NCBI GenBank assembly: GCA_041628225.1
Contig: JBFKPQ010000007.1
Location: 1 to 37,573, forward strand
Origin: JBFKPQ01 sp041628225
Lineage (GTDB): Bacteria > Actinomycetota > Acidimicrobiia > Spongiisociales > JAENVV01
Direction of reading: 5' to 3'
Length of the DNA stretch: 37,573 bases
In this document: piece after piece, positions 30,860 to 37,573 of the stretch
How the letters are laid out: each line of letters starts with the position of its first letter
Numbering within the stretch: the first letter of the stretch is position 1
Made by a program: the position numbers and the translations under genes
Notes under the pieces: generated by a model
Told to the model about the DNA's origin: nothing
The model's database searches: none
Seen by the model: only the letters and a program-made list of their open reading frames with translations

Positions 30860-31585
30860 ATGGCTACGCACCTGTTCGTCACCTGCCTCGTGAACGGGTT
30901 CTTCCCGGCAGTCGGCGAAGCCACCGCCACGCTGCTGGAACGCGCTGGAGACGACGTCGAGGTCCCCGCCGCGCAGACCTGCTGCGGCCAGCCGGCGTTC
31001 AACGTGGGCATGCACGAGGAAGCGCGCGCCATGGCCGCGCACACGCTCGACGTCCTCGACGCCACCGCCGGGCCCATCGTGCTCCCCTCGGGATCGTGCA
31101 CCGACATGATCGTTCACCACTATCGCGAACTGTTCGCCGACGATCCCGACCGACTCGAACAAGTCGACCGTGTGGCCGGCCGGACGTTCGAGCTGACGCA
31201 GTATCTCGTCGACGAGAAGGGCCGATCGGACCTCGACGCCTCGTGTGATGGTTGTGTGGCCACCTACCACCCCTCCTGTCACGGCCTGCGGAACCTAGGC
31301 CTGCGCTCCCAAGCCGAAGCGTTGCTCGACGAGGTCGACGGCCTCGAACGGGTTCCACTTCCTGACGCCGAGAATTGCTGTGGTTTCGGTGGGCTCTTCT
31401 CCGTGGAGATGCCCGAGGTGTCGGCGGCGATGATGGACACGAAGCTCGACAACGTCGTCGCCTCGGGCGCCGAGCTCCTCGTCGGCGGCGACGTGAGCTG
31501 TCTCATGCATCTCGCAGGAGGTCTGCGCCGGCGCGGTTCGAGCGTTCGGGTCCGCCACATCGCCGAGGTGCTCGCCGATGACTGA
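30860..31585 (+). CDS. lutA: L-lactate utilization protein LutA (Fe-S oxidoreductase)
   Basis: A 241-residue member of the LutA/YkgE family with two CCG domains that bind an Fe-S cofactor, part of the L-lactate to pyruvate oxidase complex. The first Cys-rich motif is TCCGQPAFN near 40-48, with LPSGSC following. The second half has YHPSCHGLRNLG near 141-152 and NCCGFGGLFSVEMPEVS near 172-188. Longer in-frame starts lie upstream, but the TAGGGT box and the homology start place the ATG at 30860. The stop overlaps lutB by 8 nt, and lutC follows. This is the usual lutABC order. Confidence 0.94.
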   Translation: MATHLFVTCLVNGFFPAVGEATATLLERAGDDVEVPAAQTCCGQPAFNVGMHEEARAMAAHTLDVLDATAGPIVLPSGSCTDMIVHHYRELFADDPDRLEQVDRVAGRTFELTQYLVDEKGRSDLDASCDGCVATYHPSCHGLRNLGLRSQAEALLDEVDGLERVPLPDAENCCGFGGLFSVEMPEVSAAMMDTKLDNVVASGAELLVGGDVSCLMHLAGGLRRRGSSVRVRHIAEVLADD

Positions 31586-32984
31586 GGTCCCTGTCGCGTT
31601 CGTCGAGCGTGCCATCCGAGACCGTGCTGCCGGTAAGGTGGCCGCCATCGATCGAGGGGCGCGGCGGATCGATGCGGGGCGGCGGGCCGCGGCCGGCGCC
31701 TACGAGCCCATGGAGAGAATGCGTGACCGCGCACGGGCGATCCGCCTCGACGCGCTCCGGCGTCTCGACGAGTTGCTCGCCGAGTTTGCGGACCGGGTCG
31801 CCGACCACGGCGGCCACGTCCACTTCGCCTCGGACGGTCGAGAGGCGGCCGGGCTGGTGCTGCAACTGGCCCGGTCCCACGATGTCGACCGCATCGTCAA
31901 GTCCAAGTCCATGGTCACCGAGGAGATCCACCTCAACGAGTACCTACTCGACGCCGGTCTCGAGGTGACGGAGACCGATCTCGGCGAGTTCATCATCCAG
32001 CTCGCCGACGAAACACCGGCCCACATCATCGCCCCCGTGCTCCACAAGACCCGTCAGGACATCGGTGCCCTGTTCGCAGCAGAACTCGGGGTGCCGTACA
32101 CCGACGACCCGACCGAGCTCAACGACATCGCCCGCCGGCACCTCAGAGAGATCTTCTTGGCGGCCGACCTCGGGATCTCGGGCTGCAACCTGGCCATCGC
32201 CGAGTCGGGTTCCGTGGTCCTGGTCACCAACGAAGGCAACGGACGACTGACGACCACGGCGCCGCGCGTGCACGTCGTCGTGATGGGGATGGAACGCATC
32301 GTCGGCACGTTCGCCGACGCCGCCACGATCCTCGAGGTGCTGGCACGCTCGGCCACCGGCCAGCGCCTCAGCGTCTACACGAACGTCGTCACCGGCCCGC
32401 GGCGGGCCGGCGACCCAGACGGACCTTCGGAACTCCACGTCATCATCCTCGACAACGGACGAAGCCGGACGCTGGCCGGATCGGAGGCCGAAATCCTCGC
32501 CTGTATCCGGTGTGGCGCCTGCCTGAACGTGTGTCCCGTGTACCGCGAGGTGGGGGGTCATGCGTACGGGTTCACCTACTCGGGACCGGTCGGCGCGGTG
32601 GTGACGCCGTCGTTGCAAGGGCTCGACGACTTCGGCGACCTCCCGTACGCCTCCACCTTGTGTGGGGCCTGTCGAGAGGTCTGTCCGGTGCGTATCGACA
32701 TCCCCAAGCTGCTGCTGTCGCTTCGGGCGCAGTCGGCGTCGGCGGGCGGCCTGCCGTCGTGGGTGGTACGTGGCCTCAAGGTCTATGCCGCAGCTGCGAC
32801 GCGTCCTCGGCGGTTCCGAAGGCTCCTTCGGGCCGGCGGGTTGGTCGGCCGGTTCCTGGCCGACGACGGCTGGATCACGAAGGCGCCCTCGCACGCGGGC
32901 GCCTGGACCGGCGCGCGCGACCTTCCCCAGCCTGCAGTCCGTTCGTTCCTCGACCGATGGAAGGAGCGAGAGGGTGGATCGTGA
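31578..32984 (+). CDS. lutB: L-lactate utilization protein LutB (LUD domain and ferredoxin)
   Basis: A 468-residue subunit that carries electrons in lactate oxidation. Residues about 60-300 form the LUD domain, with VKSKSMVTEEIHLNEYL, ISGCNLAIAESGSVVLVTNEGN and LHVIILDNGRS. Two [4Fe-4S] motifs follow: C309-x2-C312-x2-C315-x3-C319-P and C362-x2-C365-x3-C369-P. The C-terminal region is the DUF3390-like tail. The length and order are full. It overlaps lutA and lutC at the two ends, so the three are co-translated. Confidence 0.95.
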   Translation: MTEVPVAFVERAIRDRAAGKVAAIDRGARRIDAGRRAAAGAYEPMERMRDRARAIRLDALRRLDELLAEFADRVADHGGHVHFASDGREAAGLVLQLARSHDVDRIVKSKSMVTEEIHLNEYLLDAGLEVTETDLGEFIIQLADETPAHIIAPVLHKTRQDIGALFAAELGVPYTDDPTELNDIARRHLREIFLAADLGISGCNLAIAESGSVVLVTNEGNGRLTTTAPRVHVVVMGMERIVGTFADAATILEVLARSATGQRLSVYTNVVTGPRRAGDPDGPSELHVIILDNGRSRTLAGSEAEILACIRCGACLNVCPVYREVGGHAYGFTYSGPVGAVVTPSLQGLDDFGDLPYASTLCGACREVCPVRIDIPKLLLSLRAQSASAGGLPSWVVRGLKVYAAAATRPRRFRRLLRAGGLVGRFLADDGWITKAPSHAGAWTGARDLPQPAVRSFLDRWKEREGGS

Positions 32985-33633
32985 TGCCTTCCTCGAAACG
33001 GTGAGAGCCGCGACGCAGACCGCCGACCTCCCCGACGCGCCGGTTGCGGACTCGGGCGGCGGAGCGACGGTGGACGACCTCGTCGAAGCCTTCGTCGAGC
33101 GGCTCGAGGCCACCGATGGAATCGCACACCGGGTGCACGCCGCCGAGGTGGTCGCGACGGTGGCGGCACTGGCCGGCGAGTACGAGGTGGATCGGTTCCT
33201 GGCATGGGCCGACGGCGAACTCCCCGTACTCGGAGTCGTGTCGGGCCTGATCGCCGTCGGCCTCCGACCCGTGCCGGCCGAGACGCCGCGCGACCGGCAG
33301 GACCGACTGGTCCACCACGAGCGCTACCGCACTGTTCGCTTCGGCGTCACGGGCGCAGACGCCGCTCTGGCCGAGTCGGGGTCGATCGTGTTGGCCCACG
33401 GTCGAGGCCGGCCGCGGATGGCCTCACTCATCCCGCTCGTTCACGTGGCGGTCGTCGCCGCCTCTACCGTGACGGATTCGTTGTCCGCCTGGGCGTCCGG
33501 CGTCGATGTGGCCTCGACCGCCAACCTCGTGATCATCACGGGACCGAGCCGAACCGGCGACATCGAAATGCAGCTCAACCTCGGCGTGCACGGGCCGAAG
33601 CATCTCCACGTGGTGGTCGTCGAAGACCGCTGA
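32974..33633 (+). CDS. lutC: L-lactate utilization protein LutC (LUD domain)
   Basis: A 219-residue single-LUD-domain subunit. The N-terminal 65 residues form a variable helical lead, and the core has FGVTGADAALAESGSIVLAHGRGRPRMASLIPLVHVAVV near 125-165, ending in ITGPSRTGDIEMQLNLGVHGPKHLHVVVVED, a highly typical LutC ending. GTG at 32974 has AAGGAG 7 nt upstream and overlaps the lutB stop by 11 nt. It completes the operon; the gene converges on the PLP enzyme gene 12 bp downstream. Confidence 0.94.
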   Translation: MDRDAFLETVRAATQTADLPDAPVADSGGGATVDDLVEAFVERLEATDGIAHRVHAAEVVATVAALAGEYEVDRFLAWADGELPVLGVVSGLIAVGLRPVPAETPRDRQDRLVHHERYRTVRFGVTGADAALAESGSIVLAHGRGRPRMASLIPLVHVAVVAASTVTDSLSAWASGVDVASTANLVIITGPSRTGDIEMQLNLGVHGPKHLHVVVVEDR

Positions 33634-33645
33634 TCTCGAGCGGCG

Positions 33646-34779
33646 TCAGCCCAACGCCCGGTCGAGGTCGTCGATGAGATCATCGACGTGTTCGATCCCC
33701 ACCGAGAGGCGCACGAGATCGCGAGGTACCTCGAGGTCGGTTCCCTCCACCGACAGGTGCGTCATGGCGGCCGGGACCTCGATGAGCGACTCCACGCCGC
33801 CGAGGCTCTCGGCGAGGAAGAACAGTTCGGTCCGGGTGGTGACGGCGGCGGCGACCTCGGCGCCTCCCTTCGGCACGAACGACACCATCCCGCCTGGAGC
33901 GGACATCTGCTCGGCCGCCAAGGCGCGCTGCGGATGCGACTCGAGCCCCGGATAGATCACCCGGCTCACCCGGCTGTCCTGTTCGAGAAACCGGGCGATG
34001 GCGGTGGCGTTGGCCGAGTGGCGGTCCATCCGGACGCCCAGCGTCTTGACCCCGCGCAGCACCAGCCACGCATCGAACGGTCCCGCCACCGGGCCGGCCG
34101 CGTTTTCCACGAACCGGAGCTGGTCGAGCAACTGTGGGTCGTCGGTGACGAGCGCGCCGCCCACCACGTCAGAGTGTCCGCCGAGGTACTTCGTGGCGGA
34201 GTGGAGGACCACGTCGGCGCCGAGGGCGAGCGGCTGCTGGAGGTACGGCGTGGCGAACGTGTTGTCGACGCAGAGGAGCGCGCCGGCGGCGTGGGCGATG
34301 TCGGCTGCCTGGGCGATGTCGGCGATCCGGAGGAGTGGGTTGGTCGGCGTTTCGACCCAGACGAGCTTCGTGGCTTCGGTCATGGCTCCGGCCAGTCCCT
34401 CGGCCGTCGTCAGGTCGGCCGGCGTGTGCGTTACGCCGTGCTTCGAGAGGACACGCGCAAAGAACCGGTACGTGCCGCCGTAGGCGTCGTTGGGGAGGAC
34501 GACGTGGTCGCCCGGTCGGAGGAGGTATCCGATCAAGGCGGTGGCGGCCATACCCGATGCGGTGATGACGGCTCCGCCGTGCGTGGCACCTTCGAGCGCG
34601 CCGAGCGCCAACGCGAGTGCGCGGCGGGTCGGGTTGTCGGTCCGCGAATACTCGAACCCGGCGTGCTTGCCGGGAGCTTCCTGTACGTACGTCGAGGTGG
34701 CGTAGATCGGGACAGTGACGGCTCCCGTCGTGGGGTCGGGTTCCTGTCCGGCATGGATGGCGGCGGTTTCGAATCGCAT
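33646..34779 (-). CDS. Cystathionine gamma-lyase or gamma-synthase
   Basis: A 377-residue PLP enzyme of the Cys/Met metabolism family (fold type I). It shows ETAAIHAGQEPDPTTGAV, YSRTDNPTRRALALALGALE, the cofactor-site SGMAA and Asn/Asp region VDNTFATPYLQQPL, the PLP Lys197 in HSATKYLGGHSD and the late SLGGVESLIEVP active-site segment. Gamma-lyase (cystathionine to cysteine) and gamma-synthase share these. The neighbouring cystathionine beta-synthase-like gene makes reverse transsulfuration likely. The ATG lies 7 nt after TAGCAT inside the 15-bp gap, so it may have its own promoter. Confidence 0.92.
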   Translation of the reverse strand: MRFETAAIHAGQEPDPTTGAVTVPIYATSTYVQEAPGKHAGFEYSRTDNPTRRALALALGALEGATHGGAVITASGMAATALIGYLLRPGDHVVLPNDAYGGTYRFFARVLSKHGVTHTPADLTTAEGLAGAMTEATKLVWVETPTNPLLRIADIAQAADIAHAAGALLCVDNTFATPYLQQPLALGADVVLHSATKYLGGHSDVVGGALVTDDPQLLDQLRFVENAAGPVAGPFDAWLVLRGVKTLGVRMDRHSANATAIARFLEQDSRVSRVIYPGLESHPQRALAAEQMSAPGGMVSFVPKGGAEVAAAVTTRTELFFLAESLGGVESLIEVPAAMTHLSVEGTDLEVPRDLVRLSVGIEHVDDLIDDLDRALG

Positions 34780-34786
34780 GGGCCCG

Positions 34787-34792
34787 ATGCTA
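34787..34792 (-). promoter_or_regulatory. Putative internal -10 box (TAGCAT)
   Basis: Reads TAGCAT on the minus strand between the two PLP enzyme genes, 7 nt before the downstream ATG at 34779. Confidence 0.4.
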
Positions 34793-34794
34793 CG

Positions 34795-35751
34795 TCAGTC
34801 GGTCGAGAAGCCGTGGTCGGCCAGCCACGCGTCGTTGAACGCCTTGGACAGGTAGCCGCGACCCGAGTCCGGCACGATCACGACGACCAACCGATCCGGG
34901 TGGCGCTCGGCGACGAGCACCGCGGCATGGACGGCCATGCCACCTGAGCCGCCGGTGAGGACCCCCTCTCGGTGGGCGAGCCGGCGCGTCATCGCGAACG
35001 ACTCGGCGTCGGTGACCATGATGAACTCGTCGACGAGGTCGAGGTCGATGGTGGCCGGCCAGAAATCCTCGCCGACGCCTTCGACCCGGTACTGGTGGAT
35101 GTCTTCGGGGGTCGGGGCCGTATAGATCGAACCTTCCGGATCGGCCCCGACGATGAGAACCTCGGGGTTTTGTTCCTTCAGATACCGGCCGATCCCGGTG
35201 ACGGTCCCACCCGTCCCGGCTCCGGCCACGACGGCGCCCACCCGACCATCGGTCTGCTCCCAGATCTCGGGGCCCGTCGTTCGATAGTGGGCGTCCGGGT
35301 TGGCCGGATTGGAGTACTGGTCGGGGCTGAAGGCCCCCTCGATCTCATCGGTCAGACGGCGGGCGACCCCGTAGTACGAATCCGGATGCTCGGGGAGCAA
35401 CTCCGTGGGGGTGACGATGACCTCCGCTCCATATGCGCGGAGCAGATCTCGCTTCTCTTCGGAGACCTTGTCGGGGACCGTGCAGATGACTCGGTATCCG
35501 CGGACCGCCCCGACGAGGGCCAGGCCGACGCCCGTGTTTCCCGAGGTGGGCTCGATGATGGTCCCGCCCGGCCCCAGGAGCCCGGCCCGTTCGGCGGCAT
35601 CGATCATCGAGACGGCGATCCGTTCTTTCACCGACCCTCCGGGGTTGGTGAACTCCAGCTTGGCGACGAGGTTGCCAGGGGGATGGAGCCTGCCGAGGCG
35701 GACCAGGGGAGTGGCGCCGATGGCGTCGAGAATCGAGTCGTTGATCTGCAT
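34795..35751 (-). CDS. Cystathionine beta-synthase / cysteine synthase family enzyme
   Basis: A 318-residue PLP enzyme of fold type II. PLP Lys42 is in GGSVKERIA, the phosphate/substrate loop is TSGNTGVGLA (69-78), GAGTGGTVTGIGRYLKE binds the PLP phosphate, and YRVEGVGEDFWPATIDLDLVDEF matches the cystathionine beta-synthase branch more closely than typical CysK. No C-terminal CBS-pair domain is present. It would condense serine (or an activated serine) with homocysteine or sulfide. It is followed by a cystathionine gamma-lyase-type gene in the same direction, supporting a transsulfuration pair. Confidence 0.92.
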   Translation of the reverse strand: MQINDSILDAIGATPLVRLGRLHPPGNLVAKLEFTNPGGSVKERIAVSMIDAAERAGLLGPGGTIIEPTSGNTGVGLALVGAVRGYRVICTVPDKVSEEKRDLLRAYGAEVIVTPTELLPEHPDSYYGVARRLTDEIEGAFSPDQYSNPANPDAHYRTTGPEIWEQTDGRVGAVVAGAGTGGTVTGIGRYLKEQNPEVLIVGADPEGSIYTAPTPEDIHQYRVEGVGEDFWPATIDLDLVDEFIMVTDAESFAMTRRLAHREGVLTGGSGGMAVHAAVLVAERHPDRLVVVIVPDSGRGYLSKAFNDAWLADHGFSTD

Positions 35752-35762
35752 GCTCGGGCGTC

Positions 35763-35772
35763 ATCCTATGCT
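35763..35772. promoter_or_regulatory. Overlapping divergent -10 boxes
   Basis: TAGGAT on the minus strand (35768-35763) and TATGCT on the plus strand (35767-35772) share two bases. They can serve the PLP enzyme gene at 35751 and the DsbA-like gene at 35797. Confidence 0.4.
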
Positions 35773-35796
35773 GCGGGCGTCCCCTCCGAGGAAGCC

Positions 35797-36378
35797 ATGC
35801 AGTTTCAAGCCACGTTCGATTACCGGTGTCCGTTCGCCCGCAACGCCCACGAGGCCATCCTGTCCGGCCTGGCGGAGGGGAAACCGTGGGACGTGACCTT
35901 CCGGCCGTTCTCGCTCGACCAGGCGCACGTCGAAGATGGCGAACCAGACGTGTGGGACCGGCCCGAGGGCGAGCGCGGCTCCGGTGTGCTGGCCCTGCAA
36001 TGGGGCGTGACCGTGCGCGATCACTTTCCTGATGCCTTTTCGGACTTCCATCGTGCGCTGTTTGCGGCACGACATGACGAGGGTCGCCGGATCGATGACG
36101 AGGCCGTGTTGCGGGACGTGGCGTCGGCCGCGGGACTCGATCCCCACGAGGCGGCCAACGCGGTGCGGACGACGGATGCTCTGGAGGTGGTCGCGCGCGA
36201 GCACACCGAGGGCGTGGAGCGGTGGGGAGTGTGGGGCGTCCCGACCTTCATCGAGGGTGACCGGGCGGTCTTCATGCGCTTCATGGAACGCGGGAACGTC
36301 GCCGACCTCGACCGGGCTCTGGCGCTGCTCGAGTTCGAGAACCTGAACGAGTTCAAACACACGCGCCTGCCGCGCTGA
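35797..36378 (+). CDS. DsbA-family thioredoxin-fold protein with single-Cys site
   Basis: A 193-residue cytoplasmic protein with the DsbA fold. The first strand and active-site position read ATFDYRCPFARNAHEA, so only one Cys (Cys11) is present where DsbA has CXXC. A long helical insertion follows, and the cis-Pro loop is WGVWGVPTFIEGDRAVF near residues 145-160. Members of this group include 2-hydroxychromene-2-carboxylate isomerase-like and glutathione- or mycothiol-linked enzymes; I cannot choose. ATG 35797 has AGGA a few bases upstream. It is divergent from the PLP enzyme operon. Confidence 0.85.
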   Translation: MQFQATFDYRCPFARNAHEAILSGLAEGKPWDVTFRPFSLDQAHVEDGEPDVWDRPEGERGSGVLALQWGVTVRDHFPDAFSDFHRALFAARHDEGRRIDDEAVLRDVASAAGLDPHEAANAVRTTDALEVVAREHTEGVERWGVWGVPTFIEGDRAVFMRFMERGNVADLDRALALLEFENLNEFKHTRLPR

Positions 36379-36396
36379 TCGACTAGACATCGAGGC

Positions 36397-36951
36397 GTGC
36401 GAGAGGCCATCGGACGCCCCGATTCACGAGTGGTGCTGCGGCGGTTCGAGTCGGCCGACGTCGCCGACCTCGTCGCCTACCTCAACGATCCCGCGACCGC
36501 GTTCGCCCGGTATGTCGGTGCATCGCCCACCCCGCTGCCATTCGGCCGGCGGCGCGTCGAAGCGCTCATCGACGAGTGGTCGGATGAGGAGCGCGCCGGT
36601 ACCACCTTGGCCGTCACGACAGCCGCCAATGGGGAGCTGGTCGGCCATGTCTCGGCCGGTTGGGAGTGGGACGCGGGTACTCCGGACCTGGCGGTGGTGA
36701 TCGCGCCGCGGTTCCGTCGGCGTGGCCTCGGCACGGACACCGTCGATTCGATGCTGCGCTATCTGTTCGATGACACCATGGCATGGATGGTGCAGGCCTG
36801 GGTGGGAGATTGGAACGAAGCCGGTCTCGCGTTCGCCCAGGCCAACGGCTTTCGTGAAGCGGGGAAAACCCGGCGCACCACCCGCCGAGGCGGCGTGTGG
36901 GTGGACACCGTGGCGTTCGACCTCCTTCGCTCCGAGTATGAGGCACGCTGA
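36397..36951 (+). CDS. GNAT family N-acetyltransferase
   Basis: A 184-residue acetyltransferase of the RimJ/RimL-like group, which transfers acetyl from acetyl-CoA to an amine. It shows VVLRRFESADVADLVAYLNDP at the start, a central strand LVGHVSAGWEWD and the acetyl-CoA pyrophosphate loop IAPRFRRRGLGTDTVDSML near 107-125. The C-terminal WNEAGLAFAQANGFREAGKTR is the usual Asn...GF motif. The GTG at 36397 lies 7 nt after TAGACA. It is coupled by TGATG to a second GNAT gene. Confidence 0.9.
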   Translation: MREAIGRPDSRVVLRRFESADVADLVAYLNDPATAFARYVGASPTPLPFGRRRVEALIDEWSDEERAGTTLAVTTAANGELVGHVSAGWEWDAGTPDLAVVIAPRFRRRGLGTDTVDSMLRYLFDDTMAWMVQAWVGDWNEAGLAFAQANGFREAGKTRRTTRRGGVWVDTVAFDLLRSEYEAR

Positions 36952-37511
36952 TGGCCCTCGAAGGCTCGACGATCCGGTTGCGAGAGATCCGTTCGGCGGA
37001 CCTCGACTATCTGGTTTCGCTGCGTAACGATCTCGAGACCCAAGCCTGGAGCCGCACCCTTCCGCCCGACACGACTCGGCAGATGTATGAGCGGCGCTAT
37101 CTCGACCGGACGTTCAGCATCCATCGGGATTCGGCGGCGTTCGCCATCGCCGAGCTCGGTTCCGACGACATCGTCGGCTACGCCGCCTATTCGGACCTCC
37201 ATGACCGGCATGAGGCGAACATCGGTGTCGCCGTCGACCGCGATCACGAAGGCACCGGGGTGGCGTTCGAGGCTTCGGAACTCCTGCTCGAGTTCTTGTT
37301 CGTGCGGCTCGGCCTGGCAGTGGTGCGCCTCTGGACGACGTCGGACAACCCGCGCGCCGTGGCGCTCGCCGAACGCCTCGGATTCAGTGTCGGGATCCGG
37401 TTGCGGCAAGGGATCTTCAAGGCCGGCGTCTTCGCCGACAACCTGCAGATGGACCTTCTGCGGGAGGAGTGGTTCGAGCGGAGGACCGACCTCACCGACG
37501 GGATGGCCTAG
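36951..37511 (+). CDS. GNAT family N-acetyltransferase
   Basis: A second 186-residue RimJ/RimL-type acetyltransferase. It has STIRLREIRSADLDYLVSLRNDLETQAWS (substrate-side helices), FAIAELGSDDIVGYAAYSDLHDRHEANIGVAVDRDHEGTGVAFEA with the acetyl-CoA loop, and the SDNPRAVALAERLGFSVGIRLRQG ending. Its ATG overlaps the previous stop (TGATG). The first GNAT protein differs clearly in sequence, so this is tandem but diverged. The substrate is unknown. The last 4 bp overlap the minus-strand gene at 37508. Confidence 0.92.
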   Translation: MALEGSTIRLREIRSADLDYLVSLRNDLETQAWSRTLPPDTTRQMYERRYLDRTFSIHRDSAAFAIAELGSDDIVGYAAYSDLHDRHEANIGVAVDRDHEGTGVAFEASELLLEFLFVRLGLAVVRLWTTSDNPRAVALAERLGFSVGIRLRQGIFKAGVFADNLQMDLLREEWFERRTDLTDGMA

Positions 37512-37573
37512 GGCCGGTGTACCCGCCGCTCGATGTAGAGGGGACGGGCGCGCACTTCGTCCAGGGTTCGCCA
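37508..37573 (-). CDS. 3' end of a gene entering from the right (partial)
   Basis: On the minus strand an open frame runs from the window edge to a TAG at 37508-37510. It gives WRTLDEVRARPLYIERRVHR and a final Pro, a basic, protein-like tail. Only 21 codons are visible, so its family is unknown. The convergent 4-bp overlap with the second GNAT gene matches the style of this genome. Confidence 0.45.
   Translation of the reverse strand, partial: WRTLDEVRARPLYIERRVHRP

Overview
The window is 37.6 kb of GC-rich, densely packed chromosomal DNA. It reads as an actinobacterium, and several traits point towards the Acidimicrobiia, although this is inference. Those traits are a caa3-type cytochrome oxidase cluster, an F420-type (LLM) oxidoreductase, polyphosphate glucokinase, GTG and TTG starts, a tRNA without encoded CCA, and many genes whose start codon lies 6-9 nt after a TANNNT hexamer, as in leaderless actinobacterial transcripts. 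I see no insertion sequence, prophage, CRISPR array or obvious foreign island.

Layout. 1-1158: 3' part of a seven-helix membrane protein. 1176-8102: aerobic respiration block. A thioredoxin-like lipoprotein, ctaC (CuA domain fused to cytochrome c), ctaD, ctaE, a subunit IV gene, ctaG and a small lipoprotein run leftwards, several with 1-nt stop/start overlaps; ctaB (heme O synthase) is divergent. 8054-10034: ABC-2 exporter plus a small membrane protein. 10095-13931: Lgt-like protein convergent with bifunctional PutA. 14010-15053: a DAHP synthase-like/chorismate mutase fusion whose synthase half has lost many substrate-site residues. 15122-17311: GyrI-like protein, Ca2+/Na+ antiporter, LLM oxidoreductase. 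17347-22189: M1 aminopeptidase and gnd, divergent from ppgK. 22179-24943: hflX, a small unknown protein, a selenocysteine tRNA and a membrane-anchored XRE protein. 25130-27006: ECF sigma factor with its anti-sigma factor, then a TSUP permease. 27007-27323: a 317-nt gap holding a candidate structured RNA with two extended Shine-Dalgarno elements, a 13-codon ORF and a perfect 13-bp terminator-like hairpin. 27324-30783: hydrolase, YbaK deacylase, DsbA-like protein, quinone oxidoreductase and an unknown protein. 30860-33633: lutABC. 33646-35751: two PLP enzymes, probably reverse transsulfuration. 35797-37511: DsbA-like protein and two GNAT acetyltransferases; the 3' end of another gene follows on the minus strand.

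How the genes fit together. The cox block builds a proton-pumping oxidase with its heme and copper assembly factors. lutABC and putA feed electrons into respiration from lactate and proline. gnd and ppgK pair glucose phosphorylation from polyphosphate with the pentose phosphate pathway. The tRNA-Sec shows that the organism decodes UGA as selenocysteine, although I found no selenoprotein here.

The points most worth a second look are the RNA element at 27088-27298, a His-to-Gln change at a normally invariant low-spin heme ligand of CtaD, the degenerate DAHP synthase domain, and the leaderless promoter architecture.
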